Shown here: one piece after another, positions 1-5,718 of the stretch | Position numbering within the stretch: the stretch's first letter is position 1 | Layout of the letters: each line of letters begins with the position of its first letter | Assembly: GCA_031404155.1 (NCBI GenBank) | Contig: JANNGZ010000386.1 | Span: 1 to 8,403, forward strand | Direction: 5' to 3' | Length of the DNA: 8,403 nucleotides | DNA from: JANNGZ01 sp031404155 | GTDB lineage: Bacteria > Pseudomonadota > Gammaproteobacteria > Burkholderiales > Burkholderiaceae_C | Position numbers and translations under genes: made by a program | The notes under the pieces: generated by a model | What the model saw: only the letters and a program-made list of their open reading frames with translations | The model's database searches: none | What the model was told of the DNA's origin: nothing

Positions 1-1
1 G

Positions 2-574
2 GGGCGCCCGATCGGCAGCCATTTCGCGCCCACCGACGCGGGCTATGTCGACCTCACCGCGCAGGTCCCGTTCGACCCCGAGAAGGCCAAGGCGCTGCTC
101 AAGGAAGCCGGCGTCGCCACGCCGCTGAACGTGACGCTGACCCTGCCGCCGCCGCAATACGCGCGCAAGGGCGGCGAGGTGGTGGCCGCGATGTTGGCCA
201 AGGTGGGCGTGGTGGCGAAGATCGAAAACGTCGAATGGGCGCAGTGGCTCGGCGGCACCTTCAAGGGCAACTTCGACTTGACGATCATCAACCACGTCGA
301 GCCGCTGGACTACATGCAGTACGCCAACACCGGCTACTACTGGGGCTACGACAGCAAGGCCTTCCGCGAGCTGGCGGCAAAACACGCGGCCTCAGCGAAT
401 CCGGGTGAGCGCTTGAAATTGTTCGGCGACCTGCAACGCCTGATCGCTGCCGACGCGGTGAATGCCTTCATCTTCAACCCGGCGCAGGTGGCGGTGGCGA
501 AGAGGGGGTTGAAGGGCCTGTGGTCGAGCTCGCCGATCGCGGCGAACGACATGGCCGCTGTGTCATGGCAATGA
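2..574 (+). CDS. ABC transporter substrate-binding protein, family 5 (peptide/nickel type), C-terminal part
   Basis: Partial gene: the reading frame is open from the window edge and ends in TGA at 572-574, giving the last 190 residues. Family-5 binding proteins (SBP_bac_5, DppA/OppA-like) are periplasmic or lipid-anchored receptors that deliver oligopeptides, nickel complexes, glutathione or similar solutes to an ABC importer. The visible part begins with the typical stretch GRPIGSHFAPTDAGYVDLT, then a 'FDPEKAKALLKEAG' segment that precedes the last lobe crossover in this family, an LTLPPPQYARKGGEVV strand-helix, and the usual end 'KGLWSSSPIAANDMAAVSW'. The signal peptide and most of lobe 1 lie outside. 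No permease or ATPase gene follows, so those genes must be upstream or elsewhere. The amidase starts 40 bp downstream, hinting that the solute carries an amide or peptide bond. Family call is firm; the substrate is not predictable. Confidence 0.93.
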   Translation, partial: GRPIGSHFAPTDAGYVDLTAQVPFDPEKAKALLKEAGVATPLNVTLTLPPPQYARKGGEVVAAMLAKVGVVAKIENVEWAQWLGGTFKGNFDLTIINHVEPLDYMQYANTGYYWGYDSKAFRELAAKHAASANPGERLKLFGDLQRLIAADAVNAFIFNPAQVAVAKRGLKGLWSSSPIAANDMAAVSWQ

Positions 575-618
575 GCCGGGCATCAAATGACCAACCTGCG
601 ATGACGAACTTGCCATGA
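571..618 (+). other. Candidate coupling mini-ORF between binding protein and amidase
   Basis: A 15-codon frame, MSRASNDQPAMTNLP, begins at an ATG that overlaps the stop of the binding-protein gene (ATGA at 571-574). It ends with a TGA that overlaps the amidase ATG (ATGA at 615-618). It could pass terminating ribosomes from the first gene to the second, which matters because no Shine-Dalgarno-like purine run is visible before the amidase ATG. It may equally be a chance arrangement. No function is claimed for the peptide. Confidence 0.3.
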
Positions 619-2012
619 CAAGCGCTGCGCTGCACGACCTCTCCGCCGCCGACCTCTCGGCGCGTTTCCGTGCCCGCGAGTTGTCGCCACTGGAGGTGGC
701 GCAGGCGGTGCTCGCGCGCATCGAACGCTGGGAGCCGCACATCTGCGCCACTTGGGCCCTCGACGCCGAGGCCGCGTTGGCACAGGCCCGCGCCAGCGAA
801 CAGCGCTGGCACGACGGCTTGCCGCTGTCGCCGCTGGACGGAGTGCCCTGCACGCTCAAGGACAACATCGCGACCCAGGGTGTGGCGCTGCCGATCGGCA
901 CCGCCGCCGCGCTGCTCGAACCCGCACTTGAAGACGCACCGCCCGCGGCCCGGCTGCGCGAGGCCGGCTGCGTTTTCATCGCCAAGACCACGATGCCCGA
1001 CTACGGCATGCTGAGCTCGGGCCTGTCGAGCTTTCACAAGCTGGCGCGCAACCCCTGGGATTTGAGCAAGACGCCCGGCGGGTCGAGCGCGGGTGCGGGC
1101 GCGGCGGCGGCGGCGGGTTACGGGCCGCTGCATGTGGGCACCGACATCGGCGGCTCGATCCGCCTGCCCGCCGGCTGGTGCGGCGTGGTGGGCCTGAAAC
1201 CGAGCCTCGGCCGGGTGCCGATCAAGCCGCCCTTCGCCGGCCGCGTCGCCGGGCCGATGACCCGCACGGTGCAGGACGCCGCGCTGATGATGGCGTGCTT
1301 GAGCCAACCCGACTGGCGCGACACGATGAGCCTGCCCGCGCAACAGATCGCGTGGAGCGACCTGGAGTTGAACCTGCGCGGCCTGAAGATCGGCCTGCAC
1401 CTGGACGCCGGCTGGGGCTTGAGCGTGGAGCCCGAGGTGCGCGGCGCGGTGGTGGCCGCCGCGCGTGCGTTCGAGGCCGCGGGTGCGATCGTCGAGCCGC
1501 TGGCGCCGTTCACCACCCGCGCGATGGTCGAAGGCCTGGACCGCTTCTGGCGCATGCGCGCATGGCTTGAGATCTCGGCGCTGCCGCCCGAGCGCCAGGC
1601 CAGAGTGCTGCCCTACATCCGCGACTGGGCGAGCGCCGGCGCCGGCTTCAGCGGTGCCGACGTGTTCAACGGCCAGAGCCAGATGGGCGTGATGCGCGAC
1701 GCCGTCGTGGCGGCCTCCCAGCCCTACGACTTCGTGCTCTCGCCGGTGAGCCCGGTGCCCGCGTTTACCGCCGAACTCGCCAGCCCGATCCACGACCCGC
1801 AGCGCCCGTTCGAGCACATAGCGTTCACGCTGCCCTACAACTTCAGCGAGCAGCCGGCGATCTCGCTGAACTGCGGCACCACCGCCGCCGGCCTGCCGAT
1901 CGGCTTGCAGATCGTGGGCCGTCGCCACGACGACCTCGGCGTGTTGCGCGCGGCGCGCGCCTACGAGCGCCTGCGGCCGACGCAGCGCGACTGGCCGTCG
2001 CCGCCGGCTTGA
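615..2012 (+). CDS. Amidase (amidase signature family)
   Basis: A 465-residue hydrolase of the amidase signature family (PF01425; GatA, FAAH, malonamidase relatives), which cleaves amide bonds with a Lys-cisSer-Ser triad. All three residues are visible: Lys82 in TLKDNIA, Ser157 in TPGGSSAG, and nucleophile Ser181 in TDIGGSIRLPAG. The 24-residue gap between the serines equals that in GatA. The glycine/serine-rich block runs from about 154 to 200, and length is normal. There is no signal peptide, so it should be cytoplasmic. It lacks any GatB/GatC neighbour and is diverged from GatA in the C-terminal half, so a stand-alone amidase is more likely than the Glu-tRNA amidotransferase subunit. Its place 40 bp after a solute-binding protein suggests it hydrolyses the imported solute. 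The start at 615 has no clear ribosome binding site and may depend on translational coupling. Substrate unknown. Confidence 0.93.
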   Translation: MTSAALHDLSAADLSARFRARELSPLEVAQAVLARIERWEPHICATWALDAEAALAQARASEQRWHDGLPLSPLDGVPCTLKDNIATQGVALPIGTAAALLEPALEDAPPAARLREAGCVFIAKTTMPDYGMLSSGLSSFHKLARNPWDLSKTPGGSSAGAGAAAAAGYGPLHVGTDIGGSIRLPAGWCGVVGLKPSLGRVPIKPPFAGRVAGPMTRTVQDAALMMACLSQPDWRDTMSLPAQQIAWSDLELNLRGLKIGLHLDAGWGLSVEPEVRGAVVAAARAFEAAGAIVEPLAPFTTRAMVEGLDRFWRMRAWLEISALPPERQARVLPYIRDWASAGAGFSGADVFNGQSQMGVMRDAVVAASQPYDFVLSPVSPVPAFTAELASPIHDPQRPFEHIAFTLPYNFSEQPAISLNCGTTAAGLPIGLQIVGRRHDDLGVLRAARAYERLRPTQRDWPSPPA

Positions 2013-2013
2013 C

Positions 2014-2034
2014 CGGCACAAGCTCGGCACAAGC
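2014..2034 (+). repeat. Two-copy 11-bp tandem repeat between amidase and TPR gene
   Basis: CGGCACAAGC occurs at 2014-2023 and again at 2025-2034, separated by one base, starting two bases after the amidase stop codon. The copies are identical over 10 bp. It lies in the 54-bp spacer before the TPR gene. It could be a simple slippage duplication or a direct-repeat protein site; one helical turn of spacing is compatible with the latter but is not evidence for it. Confidence 0.6.
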
Positions 2035-2056
2035 GGCATCTGCGCGCAACTCAACC

Positions 2057-2061
2057 GGAAG
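2057..2061 (+). promoter_or_regulatory. Ribosome binding site of the TPR gene
   Basis: GGAAG lies 5 bases before the ATG at 2067. It is the clearest Shine-Dalgarno-like purine run before any plus-strand start in the window, and it supports 2067 over later in-frame ATGs. Confidence 0.55.
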
Positions 2062-2066
2062 CGACG

Positions 2067-3419
2067 ATGAAGGACAACCGCGGCAACCCGGTCGGCACGG
2101 CGTCGCCTGAGGCCCAGGCGCACGCCGAGAAGGCGCTGTGGCGAATGATGTCGTTCTACGACACGCCGCTGGCCGACCTCGACTTGGCGATCGCGGCGGA
2201 CCCCGCATGGCTGCTGCCCCGCGTGATGAAAGCCGGCTTCCTGCTCAGCCTCACCGAGCCCGCGCTGCTGAGCGAAGCGGCCAAAACGCTCGACGCCGCC
2301 GCCGCGCTCGAAACCAGCGCTGCACCCGAACGTGAGCGTGCGCACCTCGCCGCCACCCGCGACATCCTCGCCGGCCGCTGGCACCAGGCCTGCCGCAGCT
2401 GGGATGCCTTGTTGATCGAACACCCGCGCGACGCGCTGGCGCTGCAATGGGCGCAGCTCTGGGACTTTTATCGCGGCGACGGGCCCAACCTGCGCGGCCG
2501 CCCGGCGCGGGTGCTGCACGAGTGGGATGCGAGCGACGCGCTCTACCCGCAGGTGTTGGGCCTGCACGCCTTCGGGCTCGAAGAGGCCAACCTGTATGCC
2601 CAGGCCGAAGACGCGGGCCGGCGTGCGGTCACGCTGGACGGCCGCACGCCGTGGGCGATGCACGCGGTGGCGCATGTGATGGAGATGCAGGGCCGCTTCG
2701 ATGAAGGCGCGGCCTGGTTGCGCCAGCACCGCCCGGCGTGGAGCGAGGGCAACGGATTCTCCACCCACCTGCGCTGGCACGAATGCCTGTTCCGCCTCGA
2801 AGGCATGGACATGCCAGGCGCGCTGCGCCTGGCCGACAGCCACCTTGCCGGCGGCGCGCTGCAGATCACGCTGCAACGGGTGGACGCCGCGTCGCTGCTG
2901 TGGCGGCTTCACCTGCTCGGCACCGACGTGGCCGCGCGCGCGCAAGCGCTGGTGGCGGGCTGGGACGACAGCGACCGTGCCGCTGGTTACTACGCGTTCA
3001 ACGACCTGCATGCCCTGCTCGCGATGCTGGCCGCGGGCGACACTTTGCGTGCGGAGTCGTGGCTGGCGCGCTGCGCGGCGCGCGCGCTCGCCGCCGATGA
3101 CGCGGCACGCGCCAACCATGCGGTCGCGCGTGAGGTGGGCCTGCCGCTGATGCGGGGTCTGCTCGCGTTTGCCAAAGGCGACGCCGACGCCGCGGCCAAC
3201 CTGCTCTACCCGGTGCGCACCCACGCGCAGCGCTTCGGCGGTAGCCACGCGCAGCGCGACCTGATCGACCAGACGCTGCTCGCCGCCTGCGCGCGCAGCG
3301 CCACGCACCGCCCGCTCGGCCGCGCGCTGCTCGGTGAACGCCTGCTCGCCAAGCCGGCCACGCCGCTGACGCGCCACTGGGCCGAATGTTTGCAGGTGCC
3401 GCTGGAACGCCGCGCCTGA
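2067..3419 (+). CDS. Tetratricopeptide repeat protein, TTC38/StaR-like
   Basis: A 450-residue all-helical protein matching the TTC38 family (called StaR-like after a gene in the Streptomyces toyocaensis A47934 cluster), found in bacteria and animals. Such proteins are taken to be soluble scaffolds; no biochemical activity is established. Recognisable family features are the N-terminal GNPVGTASPEA segment, the 'LADLDLAIAADPAWLLPRVMKAG' helix pair at about 35-57, the hallmark block at 166-220 ('HAFGLEEANLYAQAEDAGRRA', then 'PWAMHAVAHVMEMQGRFDEGAAWL'), 'THLRWHECLFRLEG' at 233-246, and GGSHAQRDLIDQTL at 391-404. Several conserved histidines and acidic residues sit in the repeat concave face, more than a plain scaffold would need. 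There is no signal peptide or membrane segment. It follows the amidase by 54 bp and may be co-transcribed, but a functional link is unproven. Confidence 0.85.
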   Translation: MKDNRGNPVGTASPEAQAHAEKALWRMMSFYDTPLADLDLAIAADPAWLLPRVMKAGFLLSLTEPALLSEAAKTLDAAAALETSAAPERERAHLAATRDILAGRWHQACRSWDALLIEHPRDALALQWAQLWDFYRGDGPNLRGRPARVLHEWDASDALYPQVLGLHAFGLEEANLYAQAEDAGRRAVTLDGRTPWAMHAVAHVMEMQGRFDEGAAWLRQHRPAWSEGNGFSTHLRWHECLFRLEGMDMPGALRLADSHLAGGALQITLQRVDAASLLWRLHLLGTDVAARAQALVAGWDDSDRAAGYYAFNDLHALLAMLAAGDTLRAESWLARCAARALAADDAARANHAVAREVGLPLMRGLLAFAKGDADAAANLLYPVRTHAQRFGGSHAQRDLIDQTLLAACARSATHRPLGRALLGERLLAKPATPLTRHWAECLQVPLERRA

Positions 3420-3429
3420 GGGCCTGCCG

Positions 3430-3485
3430 ATCAACGCCGCAAAATGAACACCGAAACATGAACGCCGAAGCATGAACGCCGAAGA
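3430..3485 (+). repeat. Four-copy 14-bp tandem repeat carrying staggered start codons
   Basis: Copies: 3430-3443 ATCAACGCCGCAAA (degenerate, ATC for ATG), 3444-3457 ATGAACACCGAAAC, 3458-3471 ATGAACGCCGAAGC, 3472-3485 ATGAACGCCGAAGA. The unit is not a multiple of three, so the three ATGs lie in three frames. The first two open frames are MNTET and MNAEA. Each is closed by a TGA overlapping the next ATG, as ATGA at 3458-3461 and 3472-3475. The last ATG opens the DUF1992 gene. The array fills most of the spacer after the TPR gene. It probably arose by replication slippage; whether the mini-frames are translated is unknown. Confidence 0.85.
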
Positions 3486-3834
3486 CAAGCGCGCCCAGCG
3501 CCTTCAGTTGCTGGAGGATCACATCGGCCGCGCGCTGTGCGAAAGCGAAGCCTCGGGGGAGCTCGAGGCCGCGCCGAGTTACGGCAAGCCGCTGGATTTC
3601 GGCGACGGCTACGACGAGACCCCGCCCGAGCTGCGCATGGGCTTCAAGCTGCTCAAGGACGCCGGCGTGCTGCTGCCCGAAGTCGAGGTGTTCCGCCAGG
3701 TCGCTGCGTTGCGCGAGGAGGTGAAAACCTGCACCGACGAGGACGAGCGGCGGCGTCTGAACCAGCGCATCGGAGAGCTGCAACAGCAGCTTGCGCTGCG
3801 CTTGGAGAAGTTGCGGGTGACGGGGAGTTTGTAG
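3472..3834 (+). CDS. DUF1992 family protein (DnaJ homologue subfamily C member 28 conserved domain)
   Basis: A 120-residue protein carrying the DUF1992/DJC28_CD domain (PF09350). The signature is clear: an N-terminal amphipathic helix (about 6-30), YGKPLDF at 37-43 corresponding to the usual 'GKPLDL', and PPELRMGFKLLKDAGVLLPE at 51-70. A charged helical tail (about 73-115, with EDERRRLNQRIGELQQQLALRLEKL) may form a coiled coil. There is no J domain, as in most bacterial members. The role is unknown; the domain is shared with eukaryotic DNAJC28. The ATG at 3472 is chosen because it is the only one of three tandem ATGs in this frame. No Shine-Dalgarno sequence precedes it, so initiation may rely on re-initiation from the overlapping mini-frames. 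It ends 28 bp before the convergent hydrolase gene. Confidence 0.88.
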   Translation: MNAEDKRAQRLQLLEDHIGRALCESEASGELEAAPSYGKPLDFGDGYDETPPELRMGFKLLKDAGVLLPEVEVFRQVAALREEVKTCTDEDERRRLNQRIGELQQQLALRLEKLRVTGSL

Positions 3835-3861
3835 GGCGGCGCAAGCTTGGGTGCCTTGCCC
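3834..3861. terminator. Possible bidirectional terminator hairpin between convergent genes
   Basis: An imperfect hairpin lies between the two convergent stop codons: GGGC at 3834-3837 pairs with GCCC at 3858-3861, and GGCGC at 3838-3842 pairs with GTGCC at 3851-3855 (one G-T pair), around an 8-base loop with a TT bulge on the right arm. There is no T-run on either strand, so it is not a textbook intrinsic terminator. Position between converging genes is the main argument. Confidence 0.35.
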
Positions 3862-3862
3862 G

Positions 3863-4999
3863 TCAATCCAGCGGCCAAGGCATCGATTTCGGCAACGCCG
3901 CCGGTGCGATTTCCCGCGCCGGCTCGAGTGCCGACTTGCGCCGCTTGCCGCTCTCGGCTGCGCGCCACCACGGGGTCACGATCTCGGCATACGCCGGCTC
4001 CACCGGCTCGCCCAGCTTCGGCATCAACAGCTGCGCGTCGAACCCTGGCGCCCGTGCGAGCAGCGTTTCGGCCGGCTCGTCCCAGGCGTGCAGGGCCAGG
4101 CTGAAGGTGCCCCAATGCACCGGCAAAAACGCGCCGCCGCCGAGCAGCGCGTGGGCCTTGAGTGCGTTCTCGGGGCCGAGGTGGATGTCGCCCCAGCTCG
4201 GGTGGAAGGCGCCCACTTCGAGCATCACCAGGTCGAAGGGCCCGAGGCGTTCGCGGATCGTCGCGTACTCGGTGGTGAGGCCGGTATCGCCGCTGAAGAA
4301 CACGCTGTGGCGCGGCGACCGAACCACCATCGACGACCACAGCGTCGCGTTGCGGTCTTTCAAGCCGCGCCCGGAAAAGTGCTGCGACGGCGCGGCGGTG
4401 ATCGTCAGCTCCGAGTTCGGCAGCCGGTGCGATTGCCACCAGTCCAGCTCGGTGATGCGCTCGGGTGCGATGCCCCAGGCTTCGAGGTGCGCGCCAACGC
4501 CGAGCGAGGTGACAAACGGCACCTCGCTTTTGACCAGTTCGCGGATCGTCGGGTAGTCCAGGTGGTCGTAGTGGTCGTGCGAGACGATCACCACATCGAT
4601 CGGTGGCAGCGCTTTCAAGGCCACCGGCACCGGCTGGAAACGCTTCGGCCCGGCGATGCGCGAGGGCGACGCCCGCGGTCCCCACACCGGGTCGGTCAGG
4701 ACACGCAGGCCGTCGATTTCGATGAGCACCGTGGAGTGCCCGAGCCAGGTGGCGCGCAGCCCGCTTTGCGGTATTTGCCGCCACGCTTGAAGCGGGTTCA
4801 CCGACGGCAGCGGGCCCAGCGGCACGCGGCGGCCGTCGTTGCAGAGGAACTCGGTGAGCGTCGGCCGCGGCGCGCTGCTGTCGCGCAAGCCGGCCAGCAC
4901 CGGGTGCTGGTTGCGGAACGATGCTCCGGCCCACATCGACGAGGCCTGGATGCGTTCGAGGCGCAGGCCTTCAGGTTTCTTGCCGAAAGACTTCATCAT
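3863..4999 (-). CDS. MBL-fold metal-dependent hydrolase, NAPE-PLD/UlaG-like
   Basis: A 378-residue protein of the metallo-beta-lactamase superfamily, Lactamase_B_2 type, most like NAPE-hydrolysing phospholipase D-like and RomA-like proteins. Metal ligands are all present: the HxHxDH motif as His141, His143, Asp145, His146; His207 in SQHFSGR; Asp238 in FFSGDTG; His295 in PVHWGTF. The preceding 'TWLGHSTVLIEIDGLRVLTDPV' strand pair (about 84-105) and the HPSWGDIHLGPENAL segment (266-280) are typical of this subfamily. A two-metal hydrolase of phosphodiesters, lactones or similar bonds is expected, but the substrate is unknown. The N-terminal 70 residues contain 'RNQHPVLAGLRD', also usual in NAPE-PLD-like proteins. 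No signal peptide is seen. Two tandem ATGs (4999 and 4996) are possible starts. It lies 36 bp after the GST stop and may be co-transcribed with it. Confidence 0.92.
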   Translation of the reverse strand: MMKSFGKKPEGLRLERIQASSMWAGASFRNQHPVLAGLRDSSAPRPTLTEFLCNDGRRVPLGPLPSVNPLQAWRQIPQSGLRATWLGHSTVLIEIDGLRVLTDPVWGPRASPSRIAGPKRFQPVPVALKALPPIDVVIVSHDHYDHLDYPTIRELVKSEVPFVTSLGVGAHLEAWGIAPERITELDWWQSHRLPNSELTITAAPSQHFSGRGLKDRNATLWSSMVVRSPRHSVFFSGDTGLTTEYATIRERLGPFDLVMLEVGAFHPSWGDIHLGPENALKAHALLGGGAFLPVHWGTFSLALHAWDEPAETLLARAPGFDAQLLMPKLGEPVEPAYAEIVTPWWRAAESGKRRKSALEPAREIAPAALPKSMPWPLD

Positions 5000-5035
5000 C
5001 GTCAGCCCCGGTTCAGCGGTCAGTTCATCCGCGAG

Positions 5036-5686
5036 TCAGACGAAGGGCGCCGAGAGTTTTTCGCTGGCCAGCACCCGCTGCACCGCGGGCCGCTGAAGCA
5101 TGCGCGCAAGGAAGGGCGCGATATGCGGCAGCGAGCGCGCCGGGCGCTTGAAGCCGCGGCTCCAGCGGCACAGCATGAAGGTGTAGGGGTCGAGGGCGCT
5201 GAAGCGCTCGCCCATCAGCCATGGCCCGCCATGGCTCGCGAGCTGGGTGTCGATCTGGTCGAACATCGCGCCGAGCTGGGTTTCGGCCTGCGCACCCACC
5301 TGCAGCGCGCCCTCGGCATTGCCGGGGCTCACCATGCGGTCGGCATAAAAGTAGTGCGGCATCATGGCCTGCACCGAGTTCGACAGCCAGACGATCCACT
5401 TGTAGAACAGCGCGCGCTCGGGTGTGCCGAGGGCCGGTGCGAGTTGATGCTGCGGATAGCTGTCCGCGAGGTAGAGCGCGATCGCCGCGGTTTCGTGCAG
5501 CACCAGGTCCCCATCCACCAGCACCGGGATCAGCCCGTTCGGGTTGAGCTTCAGGTACTCGGGGGTCTTGTGCGCGTTGGCAGCGCGGTCGACGAACTTC
5601 AGCTCGAAGGGGATGCCGAGTTCTTCGAGCAGCAGGTGCGGCGTCATGCTCGCGTTGCCGGGGAAGTAGTGCAGTTGTATCGTCAT
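5036..5686 (-). CDS. Glutathione S-transferase family protein
   Basis: A 216-residue cytosolic glutathione S-transferase. The N-terminal thioredoxin-like half (1-80) begins MTIQLHYFPGNASMTPHLLLEE; it shows the cis-proline in NGLIPVLV (Pro54) and the gamma-glutamyl binding turn HETAAI (64-69, where many relatives have ES). The helical C-terminal half (about 88-216) has the N-capping box and hydrophobic staple at SALDPYTF (Ser163, Asp166). Catalytic residue choice (Ser10s region versus Cys) cannot be settled; no Cys is near the N-terminus, unlike classic beta-class enzymes. It would conjugate glutathione to electrophiles or serve a related thiol reaction. The start at 5686 matches the family N-terminus exactly. 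The same frame stays open upstream to 6232, but that part is the antisense-style shadow of the XdhC gene. It lies 32 bp after XdhC. Confidence 0.92.
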   Translation of the reverse strand: MTIQLHYFPGNASMTPHLLLEELGIPFELKFVDRAANAHKTPEYLKLNPNGLIPVLVDGDLVLHETAAIALYLADSYPQHQLAPALGTPERALFYKWIVWLSNSVQAMMPHYFYADRMVSPGNAEGALQVGAQAETQLGAMFDQIDTQLASHGGPWLMGERFSALDPYTFMLCRWSRGFKRPARSLPHIAPFLARMLQRPAVQRVLASEKLSAPFV

Positions 5687-5691
5687 CGTGG

Positions 5692-5714
5692 CTTTCGTTG
5701 CTTCGGCTCGAAAG
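5692..5714 (-). promoter_or_regulatory. Possible hairpin over the GST ribosome binding site
   Basis: A perfect 6-bp inverted repeat, CTTTCG at 5692-5697 and CGAAAG at 5709-5714, with an 11-base spacer, lies just upstream of the GST ATG. On the transcript, the second arm contains GAAAG, the only purine run at ribosome-binding distance (5 bases before the ATG at 5686). Folding would hide this weak site. The stem is short and the effect is speculative. It may also reduce read-through from XdhC, which ends at 5719. Confidence 0.3.
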
Positions 5715-5718
5715 GGCG

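Noticed and set aside
615..2012. Amidase as GatA, subunit A of the Asp/Glu-tRNA amidotransferase.
   Set aside because: The catalytic core is shared by the whole superfamily; there is no GatC or GatB beside it and the region after residue 230 does not look like GatA.
474..3488. A 1004-codon open frame on the minus strand, antisense to the binding-protein end, amidase and TPR genes.
   Set aside because: The translation is arginine/alanine/histidine/glutamine-rich with no recognisable domain, while the plus strand encodes well-defined families throughout. Long antisense frames are expected in DNA with strong G/C at third codon positions. Codon-level conservation in relatives would be needed to revive it.
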